Positions 11,902 through 23,815 of a stretch of 64,000 nucleotides of DNA are shown in pieces. Made by a program: the position numbers and the translations under genes. The stretch spans positions 24,101,864 to 24,165,863 of the forward strand of contig NC_056762.1 in the NCBI RefSeq assembly GCF_018687715.1, given 5' to 3'. The number at the start of each line of letters is the position of its first letter. Position 1 is the first letter of the stretch. Origin of the DNA: Carya illinoinensis. Its lineage: Eukaryota; Streptophyta; Magnoliopsida; Fagales; Juglandaceae. The notes beneath the pieces are model-generated. The model was given only the letters and a program-made list of their open reading frames with translations. It made no database searches and had not been told where the DNA came from.

Positions 11902-12475
11902 TGTTAGAGCTCTGGATAGTGTGTATATTAGGTTGGATGTGTGCTGATGTAAAACAGGTTGATAATGGAAATGGGTGGGAATCGATTGTTGTAGTGAACC
12001 AGCAGAGTGCACGAGAATTGTTTGATAAAATGCTAGAAGGAAAATGCCATCAATTTACTGATACGAGAGTGCTTCGAGGGCTCCCTAACCTCCATACAAA
12101 TTCCACTACAATATTCCAGATTTGTCCGATACGTTCCCCTCCCTATTTGCTTGCCTTAAGACACTGATTTTTCTAACAGAATTGAGACTCAACTAAACTG
12201 ACCCTGACAGTAGAATTAAAAATGATAGACGAACGCACCGTTTGGACTCAAATACCAAACGCTGCGTTTACAGACTCTATTAAAAATGATCCACTACAAA
12301 CGGTGCGCAGCACCTCACTTTTTATACTAAAAAACATTTCACTTTATTCCATTCGGCGTCATTCCCCTGCTCTTTTTGCAAACTTCCAGTTCCAGCTTCT
12401 TCACTTCTCCCTTCGACAGATAAGTCTTCACTTTAGTTCCTCCCAGTTTGCATCTTCTTTGTCGGCAACCTAACA
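11902..12475 (-). repeat. 3' LTR of the chromovirus element
   Basis: This 574-bp LTR is the downstream one in element orientation. Its ends TGTTAG...CTAACA are inverted short repeats, and it is colinear with 16959-17532 without indels by eye. Open frames inside it are chance. Confidence 0.93.
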
Positions 12476-12489
12476 TTCCCTCCTTCTTC
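12476..12489 (-). other. Polypurine tract
   Basis: Read on the minus strand, GAAGAAGGAGGGAA directly precedes the 3' LTR. It lies right after the gag-pol stop, as expected for plus-strand priming. Confidence 0.8.
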
Positions 12490-15400
12490 ACAAAACCTTG
12501 TCCACAAGGTGTGGATAAAGGCTTCTAAGCTTCCACAATATCTCCCAGCTACTTTCCTCCATTGGTAACCCATTCCACTTCACCAACACCTCAGTCACTG
12601 CTCGGTCTCCTTGTCTCTTCATCCTCCTCTCCAAAATTAGCTCCGGTTCTGGTTGAATCTCCCCAGAGGAGTCGGTAGGAGGCAAATTAGGAAGGATAGG
12701 AACTTGGGATCCCAACTTTCTTTTCAGACAAGACACGTGAAACATGGGATGTATCTTGGAAGACTCGGGTAACTTCAGACGGTAGGCCACAGATCCGACC
12801 TTTTCCTCCACCTGGAAGGGCCCATAAAACCTTGGTGACAATTTCAGATTTCTCCTCAAAGCTAGGGATTCTTGACGATACGGCTGAAGCTTTAGGTAAA
12901 CCCAATCTCCGTTTTCAAACACACGTTTAGTTCTTTGTCGATCTGCATAATACTTCATCCTTTGCTGGGCATCTGTTAAATTCTGTTTTAGCAAATTAAT
13001 TACCTGATCCCTATTGCTGAGAAATTGATCTGCTGCCTCATTTGCCACTGTACCCGAAATGTAAGACATAAGAGAGGGTGGGGGATAGCCATAGACAGCT
13101 TGATAGGGAGTCATTTTTGTCGCAGAATGATAGGTGGTATTATACCACCATTCGGCCAATGGAAGCCAGTAAGACCATCCTTTAGGTTTAGAACTTGTAT
13201 AACAACGTAAGTAACCCTCCACACACTTATTAACTACTTCAGTTTAGCCATCGGATTGAGGATGATAAGCCGAGCTGAAGTCAAGTGAAGACCCCTGTGC
13301 ATTAAAAATAGCCTTCCAAAAGGTGCTCAGAAAAATGGGGTCTCTATCCGACACCACAGATCTAGGAACCCCATGGAGCTTAAAGATATTTTTCATGAAC
13401 TCCTCTGCTACTACCTGAGTTGTATAGGGGTGAGCCAAGGGTATGAAATGCCCGTATTTAGAGAGTCGGTCAACCACCACCAATATTACACTATATCCTT
13501 TTGAAACTGGTAGACCCTCTACAAAATCAAGGGATATATCAGTCCAAGGCTGATTGGGAATGGGGAGTGGTTGGAGCAATCCAGTTGGGTGTACAGTCTC
13601 ATTCTTCATGACTTGGCAGGTATCACATTCCCTTACTAACTTCTTGATGTCCTTCTTCATACCTTTCCAATAGAAATCCAGTTTAGCCCTCTTGTATGTT
13701 TTCAAGTACCCTGAGTGGCCTGCTTGAGGGTTGTCATGAACAAATTGCAGTACCTTATTTTTGAAATTAGAGTCACTAGCCAACACGATTCTCCCTCTCT
13801 TGAGAATCACCCCTTGCCTTAGTGAGAATCCCTTGGGTACATTCTGGTTTGACTGAAGCTGGTCCAACAATACCACCAACTCACTAGACTCTTGGTAGCT
13901 CCTTTTTAACTCTTCTAGCCACGAAGGCGTAGGGAAAGACAGTATAGCTACACATTCAGCCCTGTTTGCATCCTCCATTCTCCTTGAGAGTGCGTCCGCC
14001 ACCCTATTTTCCTTTCCTTTTTTGTATTCAATAGAGAATTGATAACCCATCAATTTAGCCACCCACTTGTGCTGCATCTCAGTGCCCACCCGCTGTTCTA
14101 GTAAAAACTTGAGGGCCTGTTGGTCAGTCCTAATTATAAAGGACTGACCCAAGAGATAAGGCCTCCATTTTTGGACCGCTGTCATGAGAGCCAGTAATTC
14201 TTTCTCGTAGGTTGATAGGAGAAGGGCCTTGCCCTTAATGGCTTTACTTAGATAAGCAATAGGCTGTCCCGATTGCATTAAAACTGCTCCCAGCCCCATC
14301 CCACTAGCATCACACTCAATAACAAATGGCTTGCTGAAATCAGGTAATCTCAAAACTGGAGGGTGAGCAACAGCTTGTTTTAAGGCCTTAAATGCCTTCC
14401 TTGTCTCCTCACTCCAAGAGAAAGCATTTTTCTTCAACAAATCAGTGAGAGGGGCTGCAATACTACCATAGTTCTGGATGAACTTCCGATAATACCCCGT
14501 TAACCCTAGGAATCCCCTTAGAGACTTCACATTCTTAGGTTCAGACCACTCTAACATAGCAGCCACTTTAGTCGCATCCGCCGTCACCCCATTAGCATTA
14601 ATCACATGACCCAAGTAGTCGATTTCCCCAACAGCGAATTTACACTTAGATCTTTTGGCATATAGGTTGTGTTGCTGTAGTAAGGATAAAACCTTACTCA
14701 AATGCCCCAAATGTTCAGCTCTACTCTTGCTATAGACCAAAATGTCATCAAAAAATACCAATACAAATTTTCTGAGATAGGGTTTAAAGACATCGTTCAT
14801 TAACCCTTGGAAAGTGGCAGGGGCATTAGTTAGACCAAAGGGCATTACCAAGAACTCATAATGCCCTTCGTGAGTACGAAACGCTGTTTTGGGTATATCC
14901 TCCTCAACTACCCTCACCTGGTGATAACCCGACCTTAAATCGAGTTTAGAAAAAATAACCGAGCCAAACAATTCATCCAACAGCTCATCAATCACCGGAA
15001 TCGGAAATTTTGCCTTCACCGTCTCTTTGTTTAATGCCCTATAGTCCACACATAATCTCCAACTCCCATCGGCCTTGCTGACCAGTAAAATAGGAGAAGA
15101 GAAGGGGCTGGAGCTAGGCTGTACCACCCCTGATTTCAAGAGCTCAACCACTATTTTCTCTATTTCTGTCTTTTGGTAGTAGGGATACCGGTAAGGCCTA
15201 TTAGCTGTGGGTTGTGTACCTTCCTTGAGAACAATCTGGTGGTCATGGTTACGGGGTGGAGGCAACCCTTTAGGCTCATTAAAAACTCCTTGAAACTCTT
15301 CTAGGACTTGAGTAACATCAGCCTCCAATTTTATTTGCTCCTTCCCTCCCTCCGTAACAACCATAATTTGTAACAAAACCCCCTTACCTTTAGGCATTTT

Positions 15401-16933
15401 ATGACCATCCTCCACCACAGAAGGTTTCAACCTTAACCCTTGTAATTCAATCAACTTCCCTTCATGTCTAAAACTCATTAGCAATTTAGAGAAATCCCAA
15501 GTTATGGGGCCCAATGTTTCTAACCATTGGACTCCTAACACCACATCACATCCAGCAAGATCAAGTAAATAAAGAGAGGGCTTAAACGAGGTACCTTGCA
15601 TCTTTACATTCACTGCATTACACAGTCCCGCGCTTCTCAAGCACTGACCGTTTGCTACCTTGACACTCATTGCAACTGAAGGATCCACTACTAATTTCAG
15701 CTTTGGAATTAGAGCTGAATCGATGAAATTATGTGAGCTGCCCGAGTCCACTAAAATCACCACTTTCTCCCCCTTGATGCTGCCCACCAGCCTCATTGTA
15801 CTAACTGTAGGAGTGCCCGCGATTGCTGCCAATGAAATTTCAGGAACCTCTACCTTCTTATCAGCCTTGTTGTCCACGCCCACTACTTCCTCATCCTTTG
15901 TAGGGCTGTCTTCCTCCTCTTCAACGTCTTCCTCGTCAGCTTGGAGGAAATAAATCCTTGATTTTTTGCACTTATGGAGTGGGTTCCACTTTTCATTGCA
16001 GTGGTAACACAGCCCTCTTTTCTGCTTTTCATCCATTTGATCAGAAGGAATTGGTCTGGTCGCACCAGTAGGGCCAGACCATTTAGTGTTGTTGTTACTC
16101 GAGTAGGACCCCCGGGAAAAACCCCCAAACGTTTCACTAGACTTCTCCCCTGTTTGTTTGATGGATTTTTTGACACTTAAGAGGTATTCCTCTTATATTC
16201 TTGCTAATCCATATGCTGCATTCATATTGACAGGGTTAAACATTTTTATGGGAAGGCGGATTTCATCTTTCAGCCCGCTTATGAAGCAACACAGCTTGTG
16301 TTCATCGGAAAGGCCCCTCAACCGATTGGCTAGGGCTTCAAATTGTGCCGTGTAAGCCGCAACCGAGCTGGACTGTTTCAATGGGGTTAGAGCTTCCATG
16401 GGACTATCGTACGACGTTGGCCCAAAGCGGAGGAGCATAGACCTAGTTAATGTGTCCCAGTCATGGAAATGACCCCTCTCAAAAGACTCTTGGTACCATA
16501 CTAGAGCCTCCCCCTCCATGTGGTAAGATGACATGAGCAAGCAGTGTGGCAAGGGAGTCTGATGGAATTCAAAGTAATGGTGTGCTTTGAAAATCCATGC
16601 AGCTGGATTGTCTCCTTGAAAGTGGGGAAAGTCTAAGCACACACCCCTGAAATTGCCTCTTCTTGGTTCTTGTGGTTCGTGGTCTTCATATTGCAGCTGG
16701 CGTTGTTCCTGATCATTTTGTTGATTGTTTTGCTGATTTTGGTTGTGTTGTTGTTGTTGGTGTTGCCGAACTATTGTGCGCATCATATCATTGAGTGTGT
16801 CGAAATTATGTTGAAAATTCCTCATGGTTTGCTGGTTTTGTTCATTTTGCTGTTGTGTCTGCTGTTTAAGTTCCAGTATTTGCTGCTGTAACTCCTCATG
16901 TTGTTGAGCCTTGGATCTAGTATTGTCTGCCAT
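12488..16933 (-). pseudogene. gag-pol of the chromovirus element, two nonsense codons
   Basis: From the ATG at 16933 the frame encodes a Q-rich gag (16933-16196) with a retrotransposon gag core (AAWIFKAHHYFEFHQ). It then hits TAA at 16193-16195 and continues in the same frame to a zinc knuckle (CYHCNEKWNPLHKC), protease (DSGSSHNFI), reverse transcriptase (FFDD at about 14745), RNase H, and integrase (HDNPQAGHSGY ... CDTCQ; SDRDPIF). A second TAA at 13244-13246 follows HPQSDG, where relatives read QTE. The same frame runs on to the integrase C-terminus (FHVSCLKRKLG) and a chromodomain (VLVKWNGLPMEESSWE), stopping at 12488. Both stops fit CAA to TAA changes. Otherwise the frame is intact over 4.4 kb, so the copy decayed only lightly. 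Confidence 0.93.
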
Positions 16934-16948
16934 AGGATCGACTGCTAG

Positions 16949-16957
16949 CTGATACCA
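16949..16957 (-). other. Primer-binding site, initiator tRNA-Met type
   Basis: On the minus strand, one base after the 5' LTR, the sequence reads TGGTATCAG. This matches the start of the usual plant initiator-Met primer-binding site; complementarity fades after nine bases. Confidence 0.8.
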
Positions 16958-16958
16958 C

Positions 16959-17532
16959 TGTTAGAGCTCTAGATAGTGTGTATATTAGGTTGGATGTGTG
17001 CTGATGTAAAACAGGTTGATAATGGAAATGGGTGGGAATCGATTGCTGTAGTGAACCAGCAGAGTGCACGAGAATTGTTTGATAAAATGCTAGAAGGAAA
17101 ATGCCATCAATTTACTAATACGGGAGTGCTTCGAGGGCTCCCTAACCTCCATACAAATTCCAATACAATATTCTAGATTTGTCCGATACGTTTCCCTCCC
17201 CATTTGCTTGCCTTAAGACACTGATTTTTCTAACAGAATTGAGACTCAACTAAACTGACCTTGACAATAGAATTAAAAATGACAGACGAACGCACCGTTT
17301 GGACTCAAATACCAAACGCTGCATTTACAGACTCTATTAAAAATGACCCACTACAAACGGTGCGCAGCACCTCACTTTTTATACTAAAAAACATTTCACT
17401 TTATTCCATTCGGCGTCGTTCCCCTGCTCTTTTTGCAAACTTCCAGTTCCAGCTTCTTCACTTCTCCCTTCGACAGATAAGTCTTCACTTTAGTTCCTCC
17501 CAGTTTGCATCTTCTTTGTCGGCAACCTAACA
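16959..17532 (-). repeat. 5' LTR of the chromovirus element
   Basis: The upstream LTR in element orientation is 574 bp, equal in length to its partner, and is followed by target-site duplication TAATG at 17533-17537. Confidence 0.93.
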
Positions 17533-17639
17533 TAATGATGGAGAAAATGTGCTACATGGCAAAAGAAGCACAACAAAATATATGTGTGCTTAAATAGAAG
17601 GCCAAAAATGATAAATCACATATTGGTTAAGTAGATCAA

Positions 17640-18693
17640 TTTCGCTGCTAAGTAGTCGGTTAGTACTGATATCGTGTTGTCAAAGGAGAAATTTGATGAG
17701 GTGGATATTAATGTTCACCTAGAGAATGGAGAAACTGTGAATTCTGTTGCTACAGAATCAATGGGTGCTAATTTACTTATCACGAGTGACTCGCTAGTTG
17801 TCAGTGAGATTGTTGAGTATTCGAAAAAAGCCCTGGAGATTGGTGGTGGATTTGGTAATTCTGGAGGGGCGCGCTTGTTGCATGTTGAAAACTCAGATGT
17901 TTTGTCTTGGAGACGTTAGATGCTACGGTTGAGGAATTGGCAAAGGAGACTCCTGTGTTACGGAGTGAAGAGCTTTTTATTTTGAGTTGGGGAGGTCAGG
18001 GTCCGTTTCTGACTCAAAGGGAGTTAGTGTATTACCGCATTTTGCGAAGAGAAGGATGATCTGTCGGATACTGAAATTCTGAAACCAAAGTTGCAATTGA
18101 GTATGAATTTACGTAGCTCCACAAAGGCTCCTAGTAGGCCTAAAAAGCTTGCTAAATGTTAGAAAACCTTCTTTTCTGTCGAGGACTCGGTTCCTCGAAG
18201 GCAAGGTTATGTGCCCTGGTGAAAGAATTAAAACATAAAGTATTAATTGTTGTAGAAACTTTTCATCAGGATTGTCAACTTAACCGTTGGCAAGGTATTT
18301 TGAAATTTGATGCTTCATACTCTAATGGTGTTACTTGTGGTAAGCTGTGGATTTTTTGGCATGATGATGTTCATGTTGATATTCTTTAGGAGTTGGATTA
18401 GCATATTTCTTTTATGATTAATTTTATTATGCTCATCTCTACTGTCTATGCTAAATGTAAGTATATGGAGAGAAGGCACCTCTAGGACGGCCTTCTTCCT
18501 TTGGAGTTTTACAGATGCCATGTTTGATTATTGGAGACTTTAATATTATTTGTCATGATGGGGAGAGAAGAGGAGGGTGTCCGCGATTGCCAAGGGTGGT
18601 GGAAGATTTTTCCTCTTTTATCCATAATGTTGGCTTGATTGAAGTGCCTTTTTCTAGTAAAAAATTGTCTTCGTGTAATGGGCATGGTGGTTT
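17640..18693 (+). pseudogene. L1-type LINE fragment, copy 1 (ORF1 end to endonuclease)
   Basis: The right half encodes pieces of a plant L1 endonuclease: a GLGSSKARLCALVKELK-like start, KLWIFWHDDVHVDIL, VYAKCKYMERRHL and LIIGDFNIICHDGERRGG, spread over frames with several stops. Upstream, 17674-17919 gives an 81-residue frame that may be the end of ORF1 or a linker, which I cannot identify. The 5' border near 17640 is uncertain. The copy is interrupted at 18693 by the Tekay-like LTR. The segment 18063-18693 recurs at 31262-31892 with about 4% difference and shared stop codons. Confidence 0.75.
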
Positions 18694-20885
18694 TGTGACG
18701 CCCCCAAATCCCACGTACGGACACGTGGGAAACGAGACGTCGGGATGATGACAACACGGGTCACCACCCTATCGCCAAGTGCCAAGTGTATGTACATGCA
18801 ATAAGTGTGCAAAAGAGAACACGCAGCGGACAAACAAAATCATATAACTAAGTACCAGAATTTTTCTTTGTTTAATACAAAGCCGTTCAAAACATACATA
18901 ATAAAATATTACAAGCTACAAATATAGTTTCAAAACCAACTACAAAGCATAAACTCCAAATCAATACTCCAGCGGAGTCGCCTACTCGGGCTCAGCCTCC
19001 TCTTCCTCCTCCTCAATCTCTGCATCAAAATTTACGGTACCAAAAATGGTGCCGCAAGTAAGTAAGATCCAAACGCCACTAAATAAAAACATATTAAACT
19101 CAAACAATATACATGAAAGAATGCAAATACACATAATCCATAAAACCACATTTTTTTCCACGCACTTCAAAATCTCATTTGGCCCAAAACGTAACCTTTA
19201 AAATCAGTCCTTGCCATTATCCCAGATAATGGCCCAAATCAAGAAACCATCATTTTCCCAGAAAATGGATCACAAGCCTCAATTACAACCTCGCCATTTT
19301 CCCATAAAATGGCCCGTAACCAAGCCAAAACCCGTTCCAATTATTGCATGCATCATGATCTCCCCTAGGGATCATCCGCACACCCTGGCTCCTGTGCCAC
19401 ACTGCAGGTAACGACTACGCGTGTGACACCTAAACGAGCGATGCCCAGTACTCGCACCCAGCGTGTCCCTAGACCAGGCCATCCTCTAGTCCCCACCACT
19501 CTAGGGACCACGGAGTCGACACGACAGCGTTACCGTATCGTGCGATCCAGTTGTCACCTAGCGACAACCCAGGGGATGTCACTCAGTATTATCCACTCCC
19601 GAGTGACCAGAGGAGCTTCACCGAGATAATACCCCATCTCGGCTTCAGGTCGTGATACACACGCACCTGAAAATCCGTTTACACGAAAAAGCCAGTTTTT
19701 CTCAATTTAAATAAAATGCACATAAATGCACCATGTAATGCACGCCTCAAGATGCAAAACATCCAACCAATCACAAAATAACAAAACCAAGCAACTCCGT
19801 CCTCAATCCATCCGACCCCCAAACTCCTCGGATTTAGTCCGGAATCAACCAACCAGTGAAATAATTTATTGTAAGAGCAAAAATATATTTAAATCTAAAA
19901 TGAAGTTTGGAAAATACTTACATCGCTATAAGGTATTTTTTGAAAGCTCACGACGTTGTAAACGGCGGAAAAAAAGCAACGTCACAGTGTAAAATACACT
20001 GTGGCCGTGGGTTGTAAAATACACTGTGGCCGTGGCCTAGAGGGGAAGGTCATGGTGATGAGAGGAAGATGATGGTGGTGAAACACCATGGGTGGCCGTG
20101 TACGGTGGTGTACGGTGGTGCAACCGAAACTCTAGCTATGGAGACCCATTGGTGAAAAAGAGAGAGTTAGGGGAAAAGAAGGACATGGGGAGGAAGCCCT
20201 TGATGTGGTGAATCCATTGATGGTGCTTGGTGGCTGATTTGGCCATGTATGGTGGCTCAAAGGGGAGAAAAAGGCTTGAAGACCCATTTGTTTGGAGGAG
20301 AAAAGAGAGACATTGGGTGGCCGGTGTAGCACACCACCGGTGCAGTAGGGCTCGCTAGTGTGGGAGGGACATGCGGGAGGTGGAGGTGGGTCACGACGGC
20401 TGAAGGTGGCGTCGGCTGGGAGCTTGGACCGAACGAAGAGAGGGAGAGAAGACGTGCAAGAAAGAAAAAGAAGAAAAGAAGGAAAAGAGAAAGGAAAAAG
20501 GAAAAAGGAAAAAGAGAAAAGAAAAAAAGAAAAGATGGAGAAAAGAAATGAGATCCAATCCTCACTTCCGGAGTCCAAAAACTGATCCGACGAAAACAGT
20601 TTTAAAAACTATAAAACGACTAAAATAAAATAAACACCACATCAAACTAAAATATAATAAATAACTAATAAGAAAAACAACATAATTTTAAATCCAAAAA
20701 CAAACTAAAATAAATTACACAGTAATTTAAAATCAAAATAATTAATATTAAGAAAGCTCCACAAAACAAATATTACAACTAGATAAATCCAATTAAAATA
20801 CAATAATTTAAAATAAAATAACTAATATTTTAATTAAATTAAAATACTCGTTCAGTGAAAATACACGTAAAAACGGGATGTCACA
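18694..20885 (-). repeat. 3' LTR of the LARD element (2192 bp)
   Basis: The LTR starts TGTGACGCCCCC and ends GATGTCACA on the plus strand, so the termini are the inverted TGTGAC/GTCACA. Inside are three consecutive short stem-loops (19213-19313), a tandem 27-bp duplication TGTAAAATACACTGTGGCCG at about 19990-20040, and a GA-rich stretch at 20440-20560. Confidence 0.85.
19213..19313. repeat. Three consecutive stem-loop palindromes in LTR
   Basis: Three short inverted repeats follow one another: GCCATTATCCCAGATAATGGC (19213-19233; stem 8 or more bases), CATTTTCCCAGAAAATG (19251-19267) and a GCCATTTT/AAAATGGC pair (19293-19313). All three have CCCA or CCCAG-type loops. They recur in the truncated LTR near 24331-24431. 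Confidence 0.75.
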
Positions 20886-20899
20886 TCCTTCCCCCTTAA
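20886..20899 (-). other. Polypurine tract of the LARD element
   Basis: On the minus strand, TTAAGGGGGAAGGA lies directly before the LTR start TGTGACA. It is the classical Tekay/Del configuration. Confidence 0.8.
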
Positions 20900-23790
20900 A
20901 AGGAAATTTCGTCCTCGAAATTTGTGAGGTTAAACATCAACGCCAAAAGATACAAGATACAACTCCGAACATATTTGAGAGATACATATCATCAACAACT
21001 CCCAACAAATTCCAGTAGTTATTATCTTCACACCATAAATTGCTAATATCAACGATGTCTCTGCTTTACCTTCCGAACTTTCATCCTATTCCAACTTTGG
21101 TACCCTAATAGCCACTTCCAAAGTTAACCATTAATAAACAAAATTTGCACAACTAAATGATTAATCTCCCATTAAAACTTCGAATCACTACTAATTCCTC
21201 AAAATTAATCCAAAATTTGAATACCTAAGTATCTCCAAAAATCATGATTTCGCGCGCACTCTGATAACTCGCCAAAATACATAAAGGTTATATCCTCATA
21301 AATTGACATCATCAAGTACAAGCTCAATCCACACCTAATCACAAGAAAACCTTTACCACATTTCTATAGAAAATAATATGCCTCCAAAAACCACAAATCT
21401 CCACTCATTCCTCAGTTGGCCATCGCTGCCCTATTAAAAAATCACATTCTGCAAAAATACATCCATTGATTGATGGCAGAAATCAATACTAATCAACCTC
21501 CAGGTCCCAAATTGAAAACACTAACATCATCCCAAAATACACATGTCTCTTCTAAAGATAAGGAGCATATCCAAAAGGCCAAAGTCCTTCCCGGCCAACC
21601 AACGAGAGCGCCTATAACTTCTATCCGATATCCCACACTTTAAGCTCATTACCTATATTTTGAATAACATCTAATCTTGCAATAACTAACTCACTATAAA
21701 CTACCATTGACTTCACCTAGACATAATCAAAACACTCTTGGTAACTCACCCACCTACTTGTACTCTCACAAAATCTCGTTTTAGTACAACTAATTCCTTC
21801 AATAGCACTTCACAAATAAATCTCAAGACAGGCCATACCGTTTAAATCTTCAATCCATCAAAAACTATTAAACAACACTCATGGATCCTAATGTTTTATT
21901 ACTTCATACATATGATTATGCTACCCACCGTTGATGCATAAGTTTCAACTTCCAAGATTATACACCACATATGGTGACCTAACAATCTCTTTTCAAGTTA
22001 AACAACAATATCCCTAATTCTTCCAACTGAATACTTGATCTCCAAAGAAAAGTATAGCCTCACAAATTTAAATTCCTATGACTTCAAGTCGCAATTAATT
22101 CTCAAGATAAACACAACAGTTGTTTCAAACCAATATCCCAATGGGTAACCCGCTTCGACTACACATTCCGTTCAACTTATCAAACAACACAAAGCCAAAA
22201 TCTCTTAAATTTAATATTATTACCTAGATTCCTCTTCAACTCCTACCAAGCCAAAAATAGATGAGACTAGGACCAGCGCTCTCCAAAATCCATACACACT
22301 TACCATTACTACTCATCGATCTCATGCACTCTTAGCTAACACCAAAATCATTCAAACGTACAAGTGATCCATTACTACATTTCCATCATCTGGACTTATA
22401 TCCTCAACTCAACAAGAATCATTCATGAATCTACTCAACTTACATCCTTAAATCAGCAACTAACCATTGCTTAATGTTTGGTACAGAGAATGACCTTAAA
22501 CCTACTAAGAATCCATTCCCACAAGTCTACAAATCATATAGCCTCAAATTCAATCGTATTCAATATCAACACAAAATCTACTATTTCCAACACCTTGATG
22601 GACCTATATCTTTCGAATCGATAAAAATCATTTCCTAAAATCTGCTACTACAACCTCGAGTTAACAATAATTATTTTCTAAACTAGCTCGATATCTTCAA
22701 TCCCCAAAGAAATACACGAACTAGATCATTACCTCCAACCCTCAAAGAAATCTACTCTAGAAAAATTTTCATATCAATAACTCAACTCTAATCAACCCCC
22801 TTTTAATGGTTACAAACTACTCACTCACTAGAGTAGATCAAGCTACAACACTAAGTCTGTAAAACTAAGAACTCAATTCTTATTATAAATCAGTCCTTCA
22901 ACTCTGCAATTCTAAAACTTTAAATCAAATAAGAATCATCTTCCGAAACTTCTATGATCAATGAACTTACATCCCATAATAGAAAAATCGACTCCCAAAT
23001 CCTTCAAATTCTAAAACATTAATGGATAAAAATCATTTTATGAAATTCTCAAGATTGATGGCTTTAATCCAAAACATTCACCTTAAAAGCTTGTAAAATC
23101 TAAAGCCCCAATTGCCACCAAATTACTCATCCGAATCAACGAAATCTAAAATTGAAATTTAATTATTTCCCCTAAAGCTTGTCGAACCTAACACCTTAAT
23201 TACCAGAAACTTATTTTCCTAAAATCTATAAGGCCCCAAACCTTAAATAAAATTCCCTTAAACATATCCTTAAAGTTTGTTGAACCTACACTCTCCTATC
23301 CTATAACCTCGTTACATAAATTCTACAAAACCTTGACCTCAATCATCTTAAGCGACTTAAAGCTAATTCCTCTCCTCATTGCTACGTGAATTCCCACCTT
23401 ACAAAGATTGCCTAAACCATAACATTCCCTTCAGACCTCCACATCATACAAGCAAACCACATCGCTAAAAATTCAAGCCTACTACACTAAATGTTCATGA
23501 CTAATAATAGTATCCTCGATTATACCGCCTTCCAGCCATAGCCTAACCCTTAATCCCAATTTCAACTCTGAACAAAACAAGTCAAATAAATAAAATAAAT
23601 AAAACAAATAAAACAACATACTTCCAATTCCAATAAGATCAAACCAAACCAAACCAAAACAAATGGAATTAAAACAAATAAAATCGAATCAAGTTAAATA
23701 AAAAAAATTCAAATTAAATAAACAAGATAATATCAATTCAAGCTTTTAAAATATTCTGGTACTCCACCTATGGGACATGTGGTTCTACCC
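20900..23790 (-). other. Non-coding interior of the LARD element
   Basis: About 2.9 kb are strongly strand-biased (A/C-rich on plus, T/G-rich on minus) and lack any reading frame over about 60 codons. Only the last few codons next to the polypurine tract (NFEDEIS on the minus strand, 20905-20930) recall Tekay pol. Near 23580-23730 there is low-complexity AAATAAAA and ACCAAACCAAA sequence. The absence of degraded pol motifs argues that coding sequence was replaced, not merely mutated. Confidence 0.6.
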
Positions 23791-23815
23791 AGAGCCGAAC
23801 TGCTCTGATATCACC
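23791..23815 (-). other. Primer-binding site, initiator tRNA-Met type
   Basis: Immediately inside the right LTR, the minus strand reads GGTGATATCAGAGCAGTTCG. TGATATCAGAGC matches the initiator-Met primer-binding site TGGTATCAGAGC with one mismatch. This fixes element orientation as minus. Confidence 0.75.

Larger units (their letters stand above)
11902..17532 (-). mobile_element. Complete chromodomain Ty3/gypsy element (chromovirus)
   Basis: A 5631-bp element lies between perfect target-site duplications TAATG (11897-11901 and 17533-17537). It has two 574-bp LTRs starting TGTTAG and ending CTAACA, a primer-binding site matching the 3' end of initiator tRNA-Met, a polypurine tract, and one gag-pol frame that ends in a chromodomain. 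Small size, short LTRs and the chromodomain suggest the Reina branch, which is an inference. By eye the LTRs differ at about 14 sites, 13 of them transitions (about 2.4%), so the insertion is not very recent. Two nonsense codons make this copy non-autonomous. It split sequence whose two sides read ...GTAAC and ATGGAG.... Confidence 0.93.

Noticed and set aside
11901..12473. Plus-strand frames of 83-89 residues in the chromovirus LTRs
   Set aside because: They occur in both LTRs only because the LTRs are copies, and their residues match no family.
15660..15953. Plus-strand 97-residue frame opposite the protease
   Set aside because: It is the antisense shadow of gag-pol.
17674..17919. An independent 81-residue host protein
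   Set aside because: It has no start context or family match and lies directly upstream of LINE endonuclease sequence, so a LINE ORF1 end or linker is more likely.
20257..20585. Frames rich in Lys/Arg or Phe/Ser at 20.3-20.6 kb and 52.4-52.7 kb
   Set aside because: They are translations of GA-rich or CTT-rich low-complexity sequence.
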